64,000 nt of DNA from Nocardiopsis eucommiae (GCA_018388625.1 CP074402.1:5394001-5458000); one strand, 5' to 3'; shown: positions 17,094 to 27,240, counted from the stretch's first letter. Program-made: numbers and translations. Notes: generated from the letters alone by a model not told the origin.

Positions 17094-17356
17094 ACCCCCG
17101 GTCCACCGAGATCGTCCCGCCCCATGCGCAGGTGCCACTCGTGCAGGTCGGCCACCATGTGGGGAATGAGGTCGAGGGTCTCATAGGAGACGGGCCCCTC
17201 CACTCCCAGGGTCTCCAGGAGCAGCAGGGCCCGCAGGGTGTCCTCCTGGGTGCGCGCCTCCCTGCGCAGTTCCTGGCGCCAGCGCGAGGCGAAGACCTCC
17301 TCGTGGAAGGCCTCCACCCGTTTCCAGGCGTCACGCGCGCGGGAGAGCGCACCCAT
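17084..17356 (-). CDS. small CC-terminal protein linked to CstA (cory-CC-star type)
   Basis: A 90-aa soluble protein ending in Cys-Cys at the stop codon (GPGVCC). The middle is helical (REARTQEDTLRALLLLETLG) and followed by a His/Asp region (IPHMVADLHEWHLRMG). I recognise it as the actinobacterial 'cory-CC-star' type of protein found beside CstA; E. coli has the analogous small YbdD beside CstA, which also ends in CC. The terminal cysteine pair suggests metal or redox chemistry, but no function is proven. It starts four bases after the cstA stop and its stop overlaps the ATPase start. Confidence 0.72.
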   Translation of the reverse strand: MGALSRARDAWKRVEAFHEEVFASRWRQELRREARTQEDTLRALLLLETLGVEGPVSYETLDLIPHMVADLHEWHLRMGRDDLGGPGVCC

Positions 17357-17360
17357 GGTG

Positions 17361-19124
17361 TTACCTCTCCTTCGGGTCGGCCGGGGTCTCCTCGGACGGG
17401 GTCTCCTCGGCCTCGGGGAGCTCCCCGGCCCGTCGGGCGGCGAAGGCCTTGCGCAGCGCCAGACCGGCCTCCACGACCAGCCAGACCGCCAGCGCGAAGA
17501 TGACGAAGTCCAGCGGGGCCAGCAGGAAGAGGTCGATCAGGGAGTCCGACCTCAGGAACGAGACCAGGTTGACGATCAGCGCCCACGAGGTCATCACCAG
17601 CAGGAACAGCAACGGGATGAGGATGGCCAACGGGTTGCGGCCCCGCTTGGTCACCCACACCGCGATCACGGCCAGCGCGAGCCCGGCGGTGAGCTGGTTG
17701 GTGGTGCCGAACAGCTGCCAGAGGGTGCCGAAGGCGAAGTCGCCCGGGATGAGCGCCAGGCCCAGGGGGACGATCGAGGCGACCAGGGTCGCGGCGGTGA
17801 GGTTGCGCGCCAGCGGCCTGAAGCGGACGATCTCGGCGATCTCCTGGACGATGTAGCGCTGGAGGCGCACGCCGGTGTCCATGGTGGTGGCGGCGAAACT
17901 GACCACCACGACCACCGCGAAGATGACGCCGATCTCCAACGGGACGCCGATGTTGTTGGCGAACTGGCCGACACCCTCGACGAAGTTGCCGGTGGCCCCG
18001 GCGGACGCGGAACCGAAGTCGCTGTACAGCCCCCGCCAGTCCGCCAGCGGCGAGGCCGAGGCGGCGACGACACCGGCGGTGCAGGCCAGGATCGAGCAGA
18101 CCGCGAGCGTGCCCTCACCGGCCGCGCCCAGGTAACCGACCATCCGGGAGTCGGTCTCCTTGTCGATCTGCTTGGCCGTGGTCCCCGACGCCACGAGGCT
18201 GTGGAAGCCGGAGATGGCGCCGCAGGCGATGGTGACGAACAGCAGGGGGAACCAGGGCGGGGAACCCGCCGGGACGTCGCTGTTGATCACCGGGGCGACG
18301 ATCGTGTCCCAGCCGACGATCACACCGAGGCCGATGACGACGAAGGCCAGCATCATCTGGTGCAGGTTGATGTAGTCCCGGGGCTGGAGCAGCATCCACA
18401 CCGGGATGCGGGAGGCCACGAACGCGTACACGAACAGCAGGATGATCCACACCGTGTTGGGGGTCATCCCCATCGCCTCGGAGACACCCGTGATGTCGAT
18501 CGGGAACATCACGCCGAGCGGGATGCACACGTAGACCAGGGCCAGCGCGATGATCGAGGGGACCAGGGCCGCGGTGCGCCTCTTGTAGACGATCTGGCCG
18601 ACCGCGATCGCCAGCGGGATCTCGATGAGCACCGGCAGGACGGCCGCCGGGTAGCTCACGAACAGGTTCGAGATGACCACCGCGAACACGGCGTTGACCA
18701 TGGTCAGCAGGAAGAAGATGATCACCAGGAAGAGCGTGCGGGAACGCTTGCTGATGACCTCGCCCGCGAGGGTGCCGATGCTGCGGGCCTTGTGCCGGAC
18801 CGACACCACGAGGGCGCCGAAGTCGTGCACACCGGCGGCGAAGACGGTGCCGAGCAGGATCCACGCGAGGGCGGGTCCCCAACCCCAGAAGACCGCGACG
18901 GCCGGGCCGACGATGGGCGCGGCACCCGCCACCGAGATGAAGTGGTGGCTGAAAACGATGTGCCGATTGGTCGGAACGAAATCGACGCCGTCCTTGTAGG
19001 TGTGCGCCGGGGTGATGTACCCGGGGTCGAGCGCGTACACCTTCTCTGCCAAATATCGCGAATAGTAACGGTAGCCAACGGCGAACACCGCCACCGACGC
19101 GAGTAGGACTAGGGCTGCGGGCAT
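17361..19124 (-). CDS. cstA: carbon starvation protein CstA (peptide/pyruvate transporter family)
   Basis: A 587-aa membrane protein with about 16 hydrophobic segments. Characteristic CstA stretches are TNRHIVFSHHFISVAGAAPI (residues ~53-72), ACGAISGFHSLVASGTTAKQ (~305) and LFGTTNQLTAGLALA (~490). The C-terminus is an acidic Glu/Pro tail. CstA proteins import peptides or pyruvate during carbon limitation. It heads a three-gene unit with the CC-terminal protein and the ArsA-like ATPase. The upstream region shared with the divergent gene at 19275 is AT-rich and probably holds promoters for both. Confidence 0.92.
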   Translation of the reverse strand: MPAALVLLASVAVFAVGYRYYSRYLAEKVYALDPGYITPAHTYKDGVDFVPTNRHIVFSHHFISVAGAAPIVGPAVAVFWGWGPALAWILLGTVFAAGVHDFGALVVSVRHKARSIGTLAGEVISKRSRTLFLVIIFFLLTMVNAVFAVVISNLFVSYPAAVLPVLIEIPLAIAVGQIVYKRRTAALVPSIIALALVYVCIPLGVMFPIDITGVSEAMGMTPNTVWIILLFVYAFVASRIPVWMLLQPRDYINLHQMMLAFVVIGLGVIVGWDTIVAPVINSDVPAGSPPWFPLLFVTIACGAISGFHSLVASGTTAKQIDKETDSRMVGYLGAAGEGTLAVCSILACTAGVVAASASPLADWRGLYSDFGSASAGATGNFVEGVGQFANNIGVPLEIGVIFAVVVVVSFAATTMDTGVRLQRYIVQEIAEIVRFRPLARNLTAATLVASIVPLGLALIPGDFAFGTLWQLFGTTNQLTAGLALAVIAVWVTKRGRNPLAILIPLLFLLVMTSWALIVNLVSFLRSDSLIDLFLLAPLDFVIFALAVWLVVEAGLALRKAFAARRAGELPEAEETPSEETPADPKER

Positions 19125-19238
19125 GGCCGAGGCCTACCTTTCACGCTCCGGGTCCAAGTCGTCACCGCGTCCCCTCTGTCCGTGCTCGTCACCTGGGGGT
19201 CGCGGCCGATTCGGAGTATGGGTTAAAGTCACCAGAAA

Positions 19239-19266
19239 TTAACATGCGGCATTCCTCACATATAAG
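19239..19266 (+). promoter_or_regulatory. promoter giving a probable leaderless transcript
   Basis: TTAACA (19239-19244), a 16-base spacer, then TATAAG (19261-19266). The TTG start codon of the next gene begins nine bases later, so transcription would start at or next to the start codon. No ribosome-binding site is visible. Confidence 0.5.
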
Positions 19267-19274
19267 GCCTGACC

Positions 19275-20080
19275 TTGACGGACCTGATCACGGTTTGGCA
19301 GCGATCCACCGTCGCCGAACTCTCCTGGACCACTCCTTCCGGCCCTTCGGGTATTCCCGTGGTTCCACTCATGTGGCGTGACTCCCCGTGCGTCGCGCTG
19401 CCCTACTCCATGGCCGGGACCGCCGGGGAGCTCCGGGGGCGGACCGTGGCGTTCAGCGTGAGCGCCGAGGACGCGGGGGCCGCTCGGCGGTGGTCGGGAC
19501 CGGTCCGGTCGAGGTGGTCGAGGACCTCGACGGCTCCGCGTTCGTGGAACACCTGGTGGAGCAGGAGGCGATCAAGCACCCGCCCACACGGCTGCGCGCG
19601 GACAGCCTGATCGCCCGCCGTGAGAACTGGTGGTGGGTGCCCCGCCTGCTGGTCTCCCTCACCGGGATCGAGGAGCAGCACGCCCTGCGCCCCCGGACCC
19701 GCGCGCGGGACGCCCTGCTGGTGCGGGACCGTGCGGGCCGCCCGGAGGTCGAGGTGGTCACGGCCGAGGCCTGGTCCGACCGGGGCGACGTCACCCTGTG
19801 GTCGCGCGGCGGCACCCCGCTCGAAGGAGAGGGCGAACCGGCCTTCGTGTTCGCGCACCAGTACAGCCCGGACTTCGAACGCTGGGAACGGTGGTCCCGC
19901 CGGGGCTCGCTCTCCGGGGACACCCTTCTGGTGACCGGGTCCGAGGGCGGCCCCACCGGCGACTCCCCGTCCGGCCCGCTGGCCCCCTACGGCCTGCTGG
20001 AACGCCTCGGCAACCACCGCTCCCTCGCCCGCGCCTGCCGCACGGCCATCGCCCGGGCCGAGTCCCGACGGAACACCTGA
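19275..20080 (+). CDS. uncharacterised actinobacterial protein, possibly FMN split-barrel (frame break)
   Basis: About 268 aa after adding one G in the run 19475-19479. The N-terminal part (DLITVWQRSTVAELSWTTP, then PVVPLMWRDSPCVALPYS) resembles the opening strands of pyridoxamine-phosphate-oxidase-like split barrels, but no FMN-binding motif is clear. A Trp-rich segment (ENWWWVPRLLVSL) lies in the middle. Start TTG 19275 has no ribosome site and sits just after a -10 element, so the message may be leaderless. The gene is divergent from cstA. Function unknown. Confidence 0.65.
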
Positions 20081-20099
20081 CCGGGTGGAGCCCCGGGGT

Positions 20100-20128
20100 C
20101 CCCGCCGGACGCTCCGGTCCGGGCGGGG
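20100..20128 (+). terminator. GC hairpin terminator
   Basis: CCCCGCCGGAC (20100-20110) pairs with GTCCGGGCGGGG (20117-20128), with one bulged base, directly after the stop of the preceding gene. Confidence 0.5.
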
Positions 20129-20174
20129 GCGGCGGATAGGATGCGCTGGTAACGGCGATCGAGAAGAAACGCGC

Positions 20175-21172
20175 ATGGGGAATCTGAACACCGAACTCTT
20201 CGCGGCGATCGACGGTGTCGCCAGCGGGGCCAACGAACACGCGCTGGCCGCGTCGGTCCAGGAACTCATGAGGAAGTACCGGAGCAGGGTGGACCCGCAG
20301 GACCTGGTCCTGGCCTCGGACACCGACGTCGCCGCCTACGCCGCCTACCGGCTCCCCGCCACCTTCACCGCCGCCGAGGCCGCCTTCGAGACCGCCGCGG
20401 CCTCGATCCCCGGGTTCGCCCCCGCCACCCACCTGGACGTCGGCGGCGGCATGGGCGCCGCCGTGTGGGCCGCCTCCTCCGCCTGGCCGTCCCTGCGCTC
20501 GACCACCGTGCTGGAGCAGTCCGCCCCCGCCATCAGGCTGGGCAAGCGCATCGCCCGCCGGTCCACGGCACCGGCGGTCAGCGGATCGGAGTGGGAACGC
20601 TTCCGGCTCACCGGAGCCGTCCCGGACGGTCCCCGTGTGGACCTGGCCACCATGTCGTACGTGCTCAACGAACTCACCCCGGAGGTCCAGGAGGAGGTCG
20701 TGCGCTCCCTGGCCCGACGGGCCCGGACCGTCGTGCTGATCGAGCCCGGCACCCCCGAGGGGTACGCGCGCGTGATCAGCGCCCGGAGGCACCTCCTGGC
20801 GGAGGGGATGACCGTGGCGGCGCCCTGCCCGCACGGCGAGGCCTGCCCCATCGCCCCGGGTGAGGACTGGTGCCACTTCTCCGAACGCCTCAACCGTTCG
20901 GGCGTCCAGCGCAGGCTCAAGTTCGGCACGCTGGGCTTCGAGGACGAGAAGTACTCCTTCGTGGCCGCCACCACCGACCCCGTCGACCGCCCCGCCGACC
21001 GCGTCCTGCGCCACCCCAGAAGCGCAAGGGCCTGGTCTCGCTGAGCCTGTGCACCACGGGCCCCGGGATCGAGGAGCGGGTGGTCTCCAAGCGTCAGGGC
21101 CAGACCTACCGCGCGGCCCGCAAGGCCGACTGGGGCGACGCCTGGCCGCCCCCGGAGACGGTCGGCGACTGA
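20175..21172 (+). CDS. Rsm22-like ribosomal small-subunit methyltransferase family protein (frame break)
   Basis: About 332 aa after adding one C in 21014-21017. The SAM motif is ATHLDVGGGMGAAVWA, followed by motif IV-like DLATMSYVLNEL. A cysteine cluster (CPHGEACP, then DWCHF) matches the metal or Fe-S site of mitochondrial Rsm22-type proteins, which act in small-ribosomal-subunit assembly. The restored C-terminus (KRKGLVSLSLCTTGPGIEER) continues the family fold. ATG at 20175 is preceded by a GAGAA-type weak site. It is expressed separately from its neighbours. Confidence 0.82.
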
Positions 21173-21257
21173 CCGCGTCCGCCACCCCGGCGTCATCCCC
21201 CGAGTACGGAAGCGAAGCCCGCTGGGAACCGCCGCGCCCCGACGACGAGGGCGTGGC

Positions 21258-21411
21258 GTGGCCCCGGACCGGGAGTACGTCTCCGTCCCGGCCCTCCCGA
21301 ACGACGACGGCGTCCTCGTAGCCATTCCCGCTGGACGGTTCGGGAGACCGCGTCACCCTCCTGGACGGGGAACTGGAGCCCGTGGAGGACTTCACCGTCC
21401 CCACCCGGTGA
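21258..21411 (+). CDS. possible short open frame, broken; function unknown
   Basis: A tentative reading of about 50 codons from GTG 21258 (REYVSVPALPNDDGVLVAI), resuming in another frame near 21330 (LDGSGDRVTLLDGELEPVED) and ending TGA 21409-21411. The acidic, codon-like composition suggests a real small protein interrupted by an indel in the CCC at 21327-21329, but there is no recognised family. It lies in the ~300-base gap between the Rsm22-like gene and the CoA-transferase gene. Confidence 0.2.
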
Positions 21412-21479
21412 CCCGCGTCCCCTTCCGGTCGGACCGCCCGGGCGCCTCGATCGCGGTGACGGCCGCCTCTATCCAGTGG

Positions 21480-22879
21480 TCAGCGCCAGGCGGCCGGGTC
21501 CCCGCCCCACCGGGTGGAGGCGTGGGCCCACCCCTCGGGACCGCCCGCGTAGGAGACCGGCGGGAGCGCGTGGCGCAGCCCGCCGTAGGCGGACGGGGAC
21601 TCCGTCAGCCAGTCGGCGGGGTCGTACCCCCGCCCTCGGCCGGGACGCGGACGACGTCGTTCATCAGCCAACCGGCGGTGCCCGCGAGGGAGAAGCGCAG
21701 GCGCCGCCCCCGGCCGTCCCGCTGGCGGTCGGTGAGGGCCCGCAGCACCCCGGCGGCCAGCAGGTAGCCGGTGCCGTGGTCCAGGGCCTGGGCGGGGAGC
21801 GCCCCCGGACGCCCCTCGGGACCGGCCTCGACCGCCGCGATCCCGCTCGCCGCCTGCACCAGGCTGTCGAACCCCCGCCGACCGGCCCACGGCCCCGACC
21901 AGCCCCAGGCACACAGCTGGGCGACGACCAGCCCGGGACGGCGGGCGACCAGATCCTCGGCGGCCAGCCCGTGGGCGTCGAGTCCGCCGGGCCGGTAGCC
22001 GGTCACCACCACGTCGGCGGAGTCCAGCAGCGCCTCGAAGGTGCTCCGACCCTCGGCCGTGCCCAGGTCCAGCAGGGTGGAGCGCTTGCCCATGCCGGTG
22101 TCGGTGTGGCTGTCCGGGTCCTCCTCCAGCCACGGGGAGTCCACGCGCAGGACGTCCGCGCCGAGCAGCGCGAGGGTCCGGGTCGCGACCGGACCGGCGA
22201 TGACGCGGGTCAGGTCGAGCACCCGCGCCCCGCTGGCGGGGAGCCCGATGTCGCCCTCGGGCAGGCGGCGCCCGCCGTCGGGCCCCAGCGCGGCGGCCTC
22301 CGCCAGCGGGAGCCCGGCCGCCCGGAAGCCGCCGGGCGCACCCGGCTCCCCGTTCCCTCCGGGCGCGGGCGCCACGGCGACCGCCAGGCCTCCCTCGGCG
22401 TACACCGCGTCCTGGACCTCGCCCGCGGGGGTCGAGGCCACCCTCGCGGCCAGCCCCTCCGGGCCGGTGCCCTCGTCCAGCTCCAGTGCGGCCAGCAGCC
22501 GGGCCCGGTGGTGGGGGTAGTTGGCGTGGGTGCGCACCCAGCCGTCGGCGGCCCGCCAGAATCCGGAGAGCGGTGCGAAGGGGGTCGGCGCACGACCGTC
22601 CACCAGGAGGTGGCGCTCGCTGACGAAGGAGGTGGCCACCGCTCCCTCCTCGACGTTCACCTCCGGGACCGGCTGGCCGCCGCGCGCAGAGAGCAGTTCG
22701 GCGGCGGCGAGGGAACACGCTCCCACGGTGGCCCGGGCCAGCTCCCGGACGGGCAGGGCGGCTGGCAGCACCGCCCCCGCTCCCCGGTAGGCCACCCGTT
22801 CCGTCAGCTCCGGTGCGCCACCGATCGACTGCCACGCCTGGGTCGTCGCCGTGTCCTGTGCTCCGCCGGGGTTCGTCAT
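21480..22879 (-). CDS. CaiB/BaiF-family CoA-transferase (frame break)
   Basis: A family III CoA-transferase of about 466 aa after adding one base in the C run 21627-21631, which restores the C-terminal GYDPADWLTESPSAYGGLRH. The conserved core is GARVLDLTRVIAGPVATRT and ALLGADVLRVDSPWLEED, followed by the family loop MGKRSTLLDL. These enzymes move CoA between carboxylic acids. A long N-terminal half (residues 1-200) is usual for the actinobacterial subfamily. It is divergent from the AraC regulator gene at 23036 across a 156-base gap. The acyl substrate is unknown. Confidence 0.82.
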
Positions 22880-23035
22880 GGCGCCATTGTGCCCCTCCGG
22901 CTCCCGGACGCCTCCGATCAGCCCCCGGTCGGGGTGGCCCCGGGTCACGCCCGGGGCCACCGGCTCGGGTCGGCGGCCGGGTCGGTGGGTCACCGGTCGG
23001 ACCGTCACCCGGTGCGCGCCGCGTAGGCTGCGGGG

Positions 23036-23874
23036 ATGGACGGCCACGCGGACACGGTGGTCCTCAGACCGGGGATCGACGGCATCGCCGAGGTGTTCCA
23101 CACCCACCTGCGCCAACACGCCTACCCGATGCACACGCACCGGTCGTGGACGCTGCTCATCATCGACTCCGGAACCGTCCGCTACGACCTGGGCCGCCAC
23201 GAGCACGGCGCCCTCGACCGCACGGTCACCCTGCTGCCGCCGGGCGTCCCGCACAACGGCACCCCCACCACCGCGCAGGGGCTGCGCAAGCGGGTGCTGT
23301 ACCTGGAACCGGAACAGATCGACACGGGGCTGGTCGGCCGGGCGGTGGACCAGCCGATGTTCGACGACCCCCTCCTGCGCCACCGCGTCCACCAGCTGCA
23401 CGGCGCCCTGTTCCGGCAGGGGGACCGCCTGGAGGCGGAGAGCCGGCTCGAACTGGTCTCCGAGCGGCTCCGCCAGCACCTGCGCGGCACGGTGGGTCCC
23501 GCCGCGCACCCCGACGACCCCGGCCTGGCCGAGCGGTTGCGCGACCTCCTGGACGCGCGCACCGTCGAGGGGTGCCGCTGGCCGAGGCCGCCCGGACCCT
23601 GCACGCCCACCCCGCCCACCTGACCCGCGTGTTCACCAGGCGGTTCGGGATGCCCCCGCACCAGTATCTGGTGGGTCGGCGCGTGGACCTGGCGCGGCGG
23701 CTGATCCTGGAGGGGCGGGCTCCCGCGCACGCGGCGGCCGTCTCGGGCTTCTACGACCAGGCCCACCTGAACCGGCACTTCACCCGGATCCTCGGGCTGC
23801 CTCCCGGCCACTACGCCCGCGCGCGCCGAATGGGCGCCCCGTCGCGGCTCAGCGGTGCATCCGAGCGCCCTTGA
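23036..23874 (+). CDS. AraC-family regulator (frame break)
   Basis: About 279 aa after adding one G in 23569-23572. The N-terminal cupin-like sensor (residues ~15-100, HAYPMHTHRSWTLLIIDSG) is followed by a C-terminal double helix-turn-helix (PLAEAARTLHAHPAHLTRVF, then GFYDQAHLNRHFTRILGLPP). Its 3' end overlaps the convergent DUF2000 gene by 26 bases. AraC-type genes often sit beside DUF2000 genes, so this pair may be one functional unit (inference). The CoA-transferase lies divergently upstream and is another possible target. Confidence 0.85.
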
Positions 23875-24280
23875 CGATCCGGTCCACCCCGTTCTTGGCT
23901 CCGTGCACGGCCAGTCCCACCAGGTCCAGGGAGTCGCGGCCGACCGCGCGGACGGCGGCCCTGTTGTCCCGGTCGTTGCCGGTGGCGAACAGGTCGGAGG
24001 TGAACACCGCCAGGTCGGCCTTCCGCGAGACCGCCCGGCCGTGCGCCCTGGTCAGGGTCTCCCTGTCGGCCTCGAACACCATGACGGGCTGGCGGAACAT
24101 CGGCAGGTAGGCGGTGCCGTCGGCGTCCTCATAGGGGTGGCCGACCAGCTCCGGGACACGACTCCCCAGCCCACTGACCAGGAACGACGTGACGTTGAGC
24201 CGCTGCCAGACGGCCAGGTCGTCACGGAGCAGGACGGCGATCTTGGTGTCGAAGCGCACGGGTGCGTCTGTGGTCTCCAT
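23849..24280 (-). CDS. DUF2000-family protein
   Basis: A 143-aa protein matching the DUF2000 pattern: TKIAVLLRDDLAVWQRLNV at the start, FLVSGLG, then PMFRQPVMVF and a C-terminal GLAVHGAKNGVDRIVKGARM. DUF2000 proteins have no known activity and resemble peptidyl-tRNA hydrolase-2-like folds. The gene converges on and overlaps the AraC gene. The ATG has a modest upstream site. No frame problem is seen. Confidence 0.8.
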   Translation of the reverse strand: METTDAPVRFDTKIAVLLRDDLAVWQRLNVTSFLVSGLGSRVPELVGHPYEDADGTAYLPMFRQPVMVFEADRETLTRAHGRAVSRKADLAVFTSDLFATGNDRDNRAAVRAVGRDSLDLVGLAVHGAKNGVDRIVKGARMHR

Positions 24281-24326
24281 GCGTCACATCCTCACCAGTG
24301 GCACCGGCCGGGGTCTTGTACGTTCC

Positions 24327-24994
24327 TCACCGATCGCCCGGCGGCTCGTACTCCAGGCCGACGCCGCGCGCCCACAGTCGGGTGGCGGTCTCCACCACCA
24401 CGTCCGGGTCGTGCTCCTCGCCGTACAGGAAGAGCATCCGGGCGGTGTGCTCCACCATGCCGCCGAGCATGCTCGCCGTGGCCTCGACGTCGATGTCAGC
24501 CGAGGCCAGCCCCTCCTCCTGGAGGCGGCGCGTCCCCGAACTGATGCGTTCGACGAAGAGGCCCCGGATCTCCAGGAAGAGGGTCCGGAAGACCGGGTGG
24601 CGCGGCGATATCTGCTCGATGACCTGCATGATCCGCGCGTTGTCCCGGTAGGCGGCCAGGAAGCGGACGGTGGCGTGCCGGATCCGGTCCACGGGGGCGG
24701 TGCCCCGGGGCGCGGCGGAGCGGGCCGCGTCGAACATCTCCCCGGCCACCCCTTGGCGACCTCGTGGAAGACCTCGTCCTTGGAGTCGAAGTACGTGTAG
24801 AAGCTCCCGTAGGCGATCCCGGCACGGCCGGTGATCTGGGCGATCCTGGTCTCCTCGAACCCGCGTTCCTCGAACTCCTCGCGGGCCGCCTGGACCAGGG
24901 CACCCCGCTTGCGCCGCCCGCGTTCCGTGGGCGGTCGCCCGGTGGCCGTCTGCTTTCCCACTGGCATCCCTCGACCCTCGCTCCCCTCGGTCAC
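24327..24994 (-). CDS. TetR-family regulator (frame break)
   Basis: About 222 aa after adding one base in the C run 24749-24752. The helix-turn-helix is ETRIAQITGRAGIAYGSFYTYFDSKDEVF (residues ~43-72). The ligand-binding half is resolved after repair (VAGEMFDAARSA). GTG 24994 overlaps the acyl-CoA dehydrogenase stop (GTGA); ATG 24967 is an alternative. It probably represses the acyl-CoA dehydrogenase operon in response to an acyl-CoA, as FadR- or KstR-like TetR proteins do (inference). Confidence 0.82.
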
Positions 24995-26153
24995 CGCAGG
25001 GGAGGAACTTCGCGATGACCTCGTTCATGATCTCGTAGGTGCCGCCGCCGATGCTGAACACCCGGGCGTCCCGGTAGTGGCGTTCCACCTCGGTGCCGCG
25101 CATGAAGCCCGTGCCGCCGTGCAGCTGGACGGCGTTGTCCACCACGTAGTCCATGGCCTCGGTCGCGGTGTTCTTGGCCATAGCCACCTCGGAGATGAGC
25201 GGCTCGCCGTCCTGGAGCCGCTCCGCGATCCCCCGCACGTAGGCGGTGGCGACCTCGGTCCGGCGGTGCATCTCCACCAGCCGGTGCCGCAGGACCTGGC
25301 GCCGGGACAGCGGCCCGCCGAAGGCCTCGCGCTCCCGCACCCACGCGACGGACAGGTCGACGCAGCGGCGTGCCATGGCGCAGGCCTGCACGGACAGGCC
25401 GATCCTCTCGCTGGCGAACTGGCGCATGATCTGGTGGAAGCCCTGGTCCACGCCGCCGACGAGGTGGTCGGCGGGCACCCGCACGTCGGTCAGGGAGAGC
25501 TCCGCGGTGTCCGAGGAGCGCCAGCCCATCTTGTCCAGCTTGCGGGCGGCGGTGAACCCGGGGGTGCCGCGGTCCACGACGAACAGCGAGATGCCGTCGT
25601 GGCCGGTGCCGGAGGTCCGGGCGGCCACGGTGACGAAGTCGGCCCGGTACCCGGAGGTGATGAAGGTCTTCGCCCCGTCGAGCACCCACGTGTCGCCGTC
25701 ACGGACCGCCCTCGTGCGCAGGTGGGCGACGTCCGAACCGGCCTCGGGTTCCGTGATCCCCAGCGAGCAGACCAGCTCCCCGGCCAGCGCCGGGCGGACG
25801 TAGTCCCGCACCAGGTGCTCACGCCCGTCCTCGACCAGTGCGGGCAGGGCGATGGTGTGGGTGAACAGCGAGGCGAGGACCCCGGTGGGCACTCCGGCGA
25901 GGACCGCCTCCTCGGAGACGACCAGCTGGTCGATCATCTCCCCCTCGCCGCCCACGGACGCGGGCTGGCCGAGCCCGAGCAGCCCGAGCCGTCCGGCCGC
26001 GCGGTGCAGGTCCCGGGGCAGTTCGCCCTCGTCCTCCCACCGTTCGACGTGGGGAAGGATCTCCCTGGCCGCGAAGGTCCGCACGGTCTCCCGGAGCGCG
26101 GCGCGTTCGGGGGTGTTCCATCGGTCGGTCCGCGGGGTGTCGGTCCCGGTCAT
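24991..26153 (-). CDS. acyl-CoA dehydrogenase (frame break at the stop)
   Basis: A flavin acyl-CoA dehydrogenase, about 387 aa. Conserved blocks are CSLGITEPEAGSDVAHLRTR (FAD site), DKMGWRSSDTAELSLTDVRV, and QLHGGTGFMRGTEVERHYRD with the arginine/glycine pattern of the C-terminal helix bundle. As written, the frame runs past its end into the TetR gene; adding one base in the G run 24999-25002 gives a stop that overlaps the TetR start. It oxidises a medium or branched acyl-CoA. It is divergent from the gene at 26298. Confidence 0.88.
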
Positions 26154-26297
26154 GTACGCACACTCGCATCCGTGTCGCGGAGGGGTTCGGCCGGACCCCT
26201 GGGAGATCCAGCTCACACTTTGTTATGGTGCGCGGAACATGACAGAACAGTCAACATCTGGGGAGCCGCAGGACCGGCGGCCCCGGGAGGAGCCCCC

Positions 26298-27094
26298 GTG
26301 GTCGACACCGCCGTACTCGTCGAGGACCTGCGAGCCGAGCAGGAGGAACTGGCCGCCCTGCTCCGGGGCACCGACCCCGCCGTCTGGTCCCGACCGACCC
26401 CCTCCCCGGGTGGAGCATCACTGACCAGGTCGCCCACCTGGCCTTCTTCGACGAGTCCGCGCTGACCGCCGTCACCGACCCGCAGGGGTTCGCGACGATG
26501 GTGGAGGCGGCGCTGGCCGACCCGGAGGGGTACGTGGACACGGCCGCCGCCCCGCTGGCGGCCCTGCCTCCGGGCGCCCTGCTCGGTCGCTGGTGCGAGG
26601 CCTCGGCGGCGCTCCGGAGTGCCCTCCTCGACGCGCCCGCAGGGACGCGGGTGCCCTGGTTCGGGCCGCCGATGAGCGTGCCCTCCAAGGCGACCGCGCG
26701 GCTGATGGAGACCTGGGCGCACGGCCAGGACGTGGTGGACGCGCTGGGCACGACCCGACGTCCCACCGACCGCCTGCGCCACGTCGTCCACCTGGCCCTG
26801 CGCACCCGGTCCTACAGCTACCTGGCCCGTGGCCTGCCCGCGCCCGTCACGGAGGTCCGGGTGGAGCTCACCGCCCCGGACGGCGGCCTGTGGAGGATGG
26901 GCCCGGACGGGGCCGAGGAGGTCGTGCGCGGCGACGCCGAGGAGTTCTGCCTGGTCCTGACCCGCCGCCGCCACCCCGCCGACACGTCGCTGACCGCCGA
27001 AGGTCCCGCCGCCCGGGAGTGGCTGGAGGTGGGCCAGACCTACGCGGGCGGTCCCGGCCAGGGCCGCCGTCCCGGCCAGTTTCCGCGCCGTTGA
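26298..27094 (+). CDS. TIGR03084/DinB-like metal-binding protein, maleylpyruvate isomerase superfamily (frame break)
   Basis: About 265 aa after adding one G at 26408-26410, which restores WSITDQVAHLAFFDES, the first metal-ligand helix. The second ligand region is ETWAHGQDVVDALG. These four-helix proteins bind a divalent metal and are often mycothiol-dependent. GTG at 26298 follows GGGAGGAG. It is divergent from the acyl-CoA dehydrogenase gene, with a 144-base shared gap, suggesting common TetR control. Function beyond the fold is unknown. Confidence 0.75.
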
Positions 27095-27120
27095 GGTCCC
27101 GACCGCCGACACGCGGGCCC

Positions 27121-27190
27121 GGGAGTCCGGGAGTCCGGGAGTCCGGGAGCGCGGGAGTCCGAGAGTCCGGGAGTCCGAGAGCCTGGGAGG
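27121..27190. repeat. short tandem repeat, 8-bp unit
   Basis: About eight and a half copies of GGGAGTCC with a few substitutions (GGGAGCGC, GAGAGTCC, GAGAGCCT). It lies in the non-coding gap after the metal-binding protein gene. It is a candidate variable-number locus. Confidence 0.85.
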
Positions 27191-27212
27191 CGGACACCGG
27201 GGCGGGCGACCA

Positions 27213-27240
27213 GACCGTTCGGGAAGTTGACCGAACTGTC
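27213..27240. promoter_or_regulatory. inverted repeat, possible TetR-type operator or hairpin
   Basis: GACCGTTCGG (27213-27222) and CCGAACTGTC (27231-27240) match at nine of ten positions around an 8-base spacer. The site is in the ~300-base gap 27095-27398 between convergent genes. Apart from this and the tandem repeat I see nothing in that gap. Confidence 0.4.

Noticed and set aside
17238..19106. 622-codon open frame on the plus strand
   Set aside because: Antisense to cstA; low-complexity Gly/Asp/His/Arg sequence without domains.
27121..27190. CRISPR array
   Set aside because: The repeat unit is only eight bases, without spacers, and no cas gene is present.
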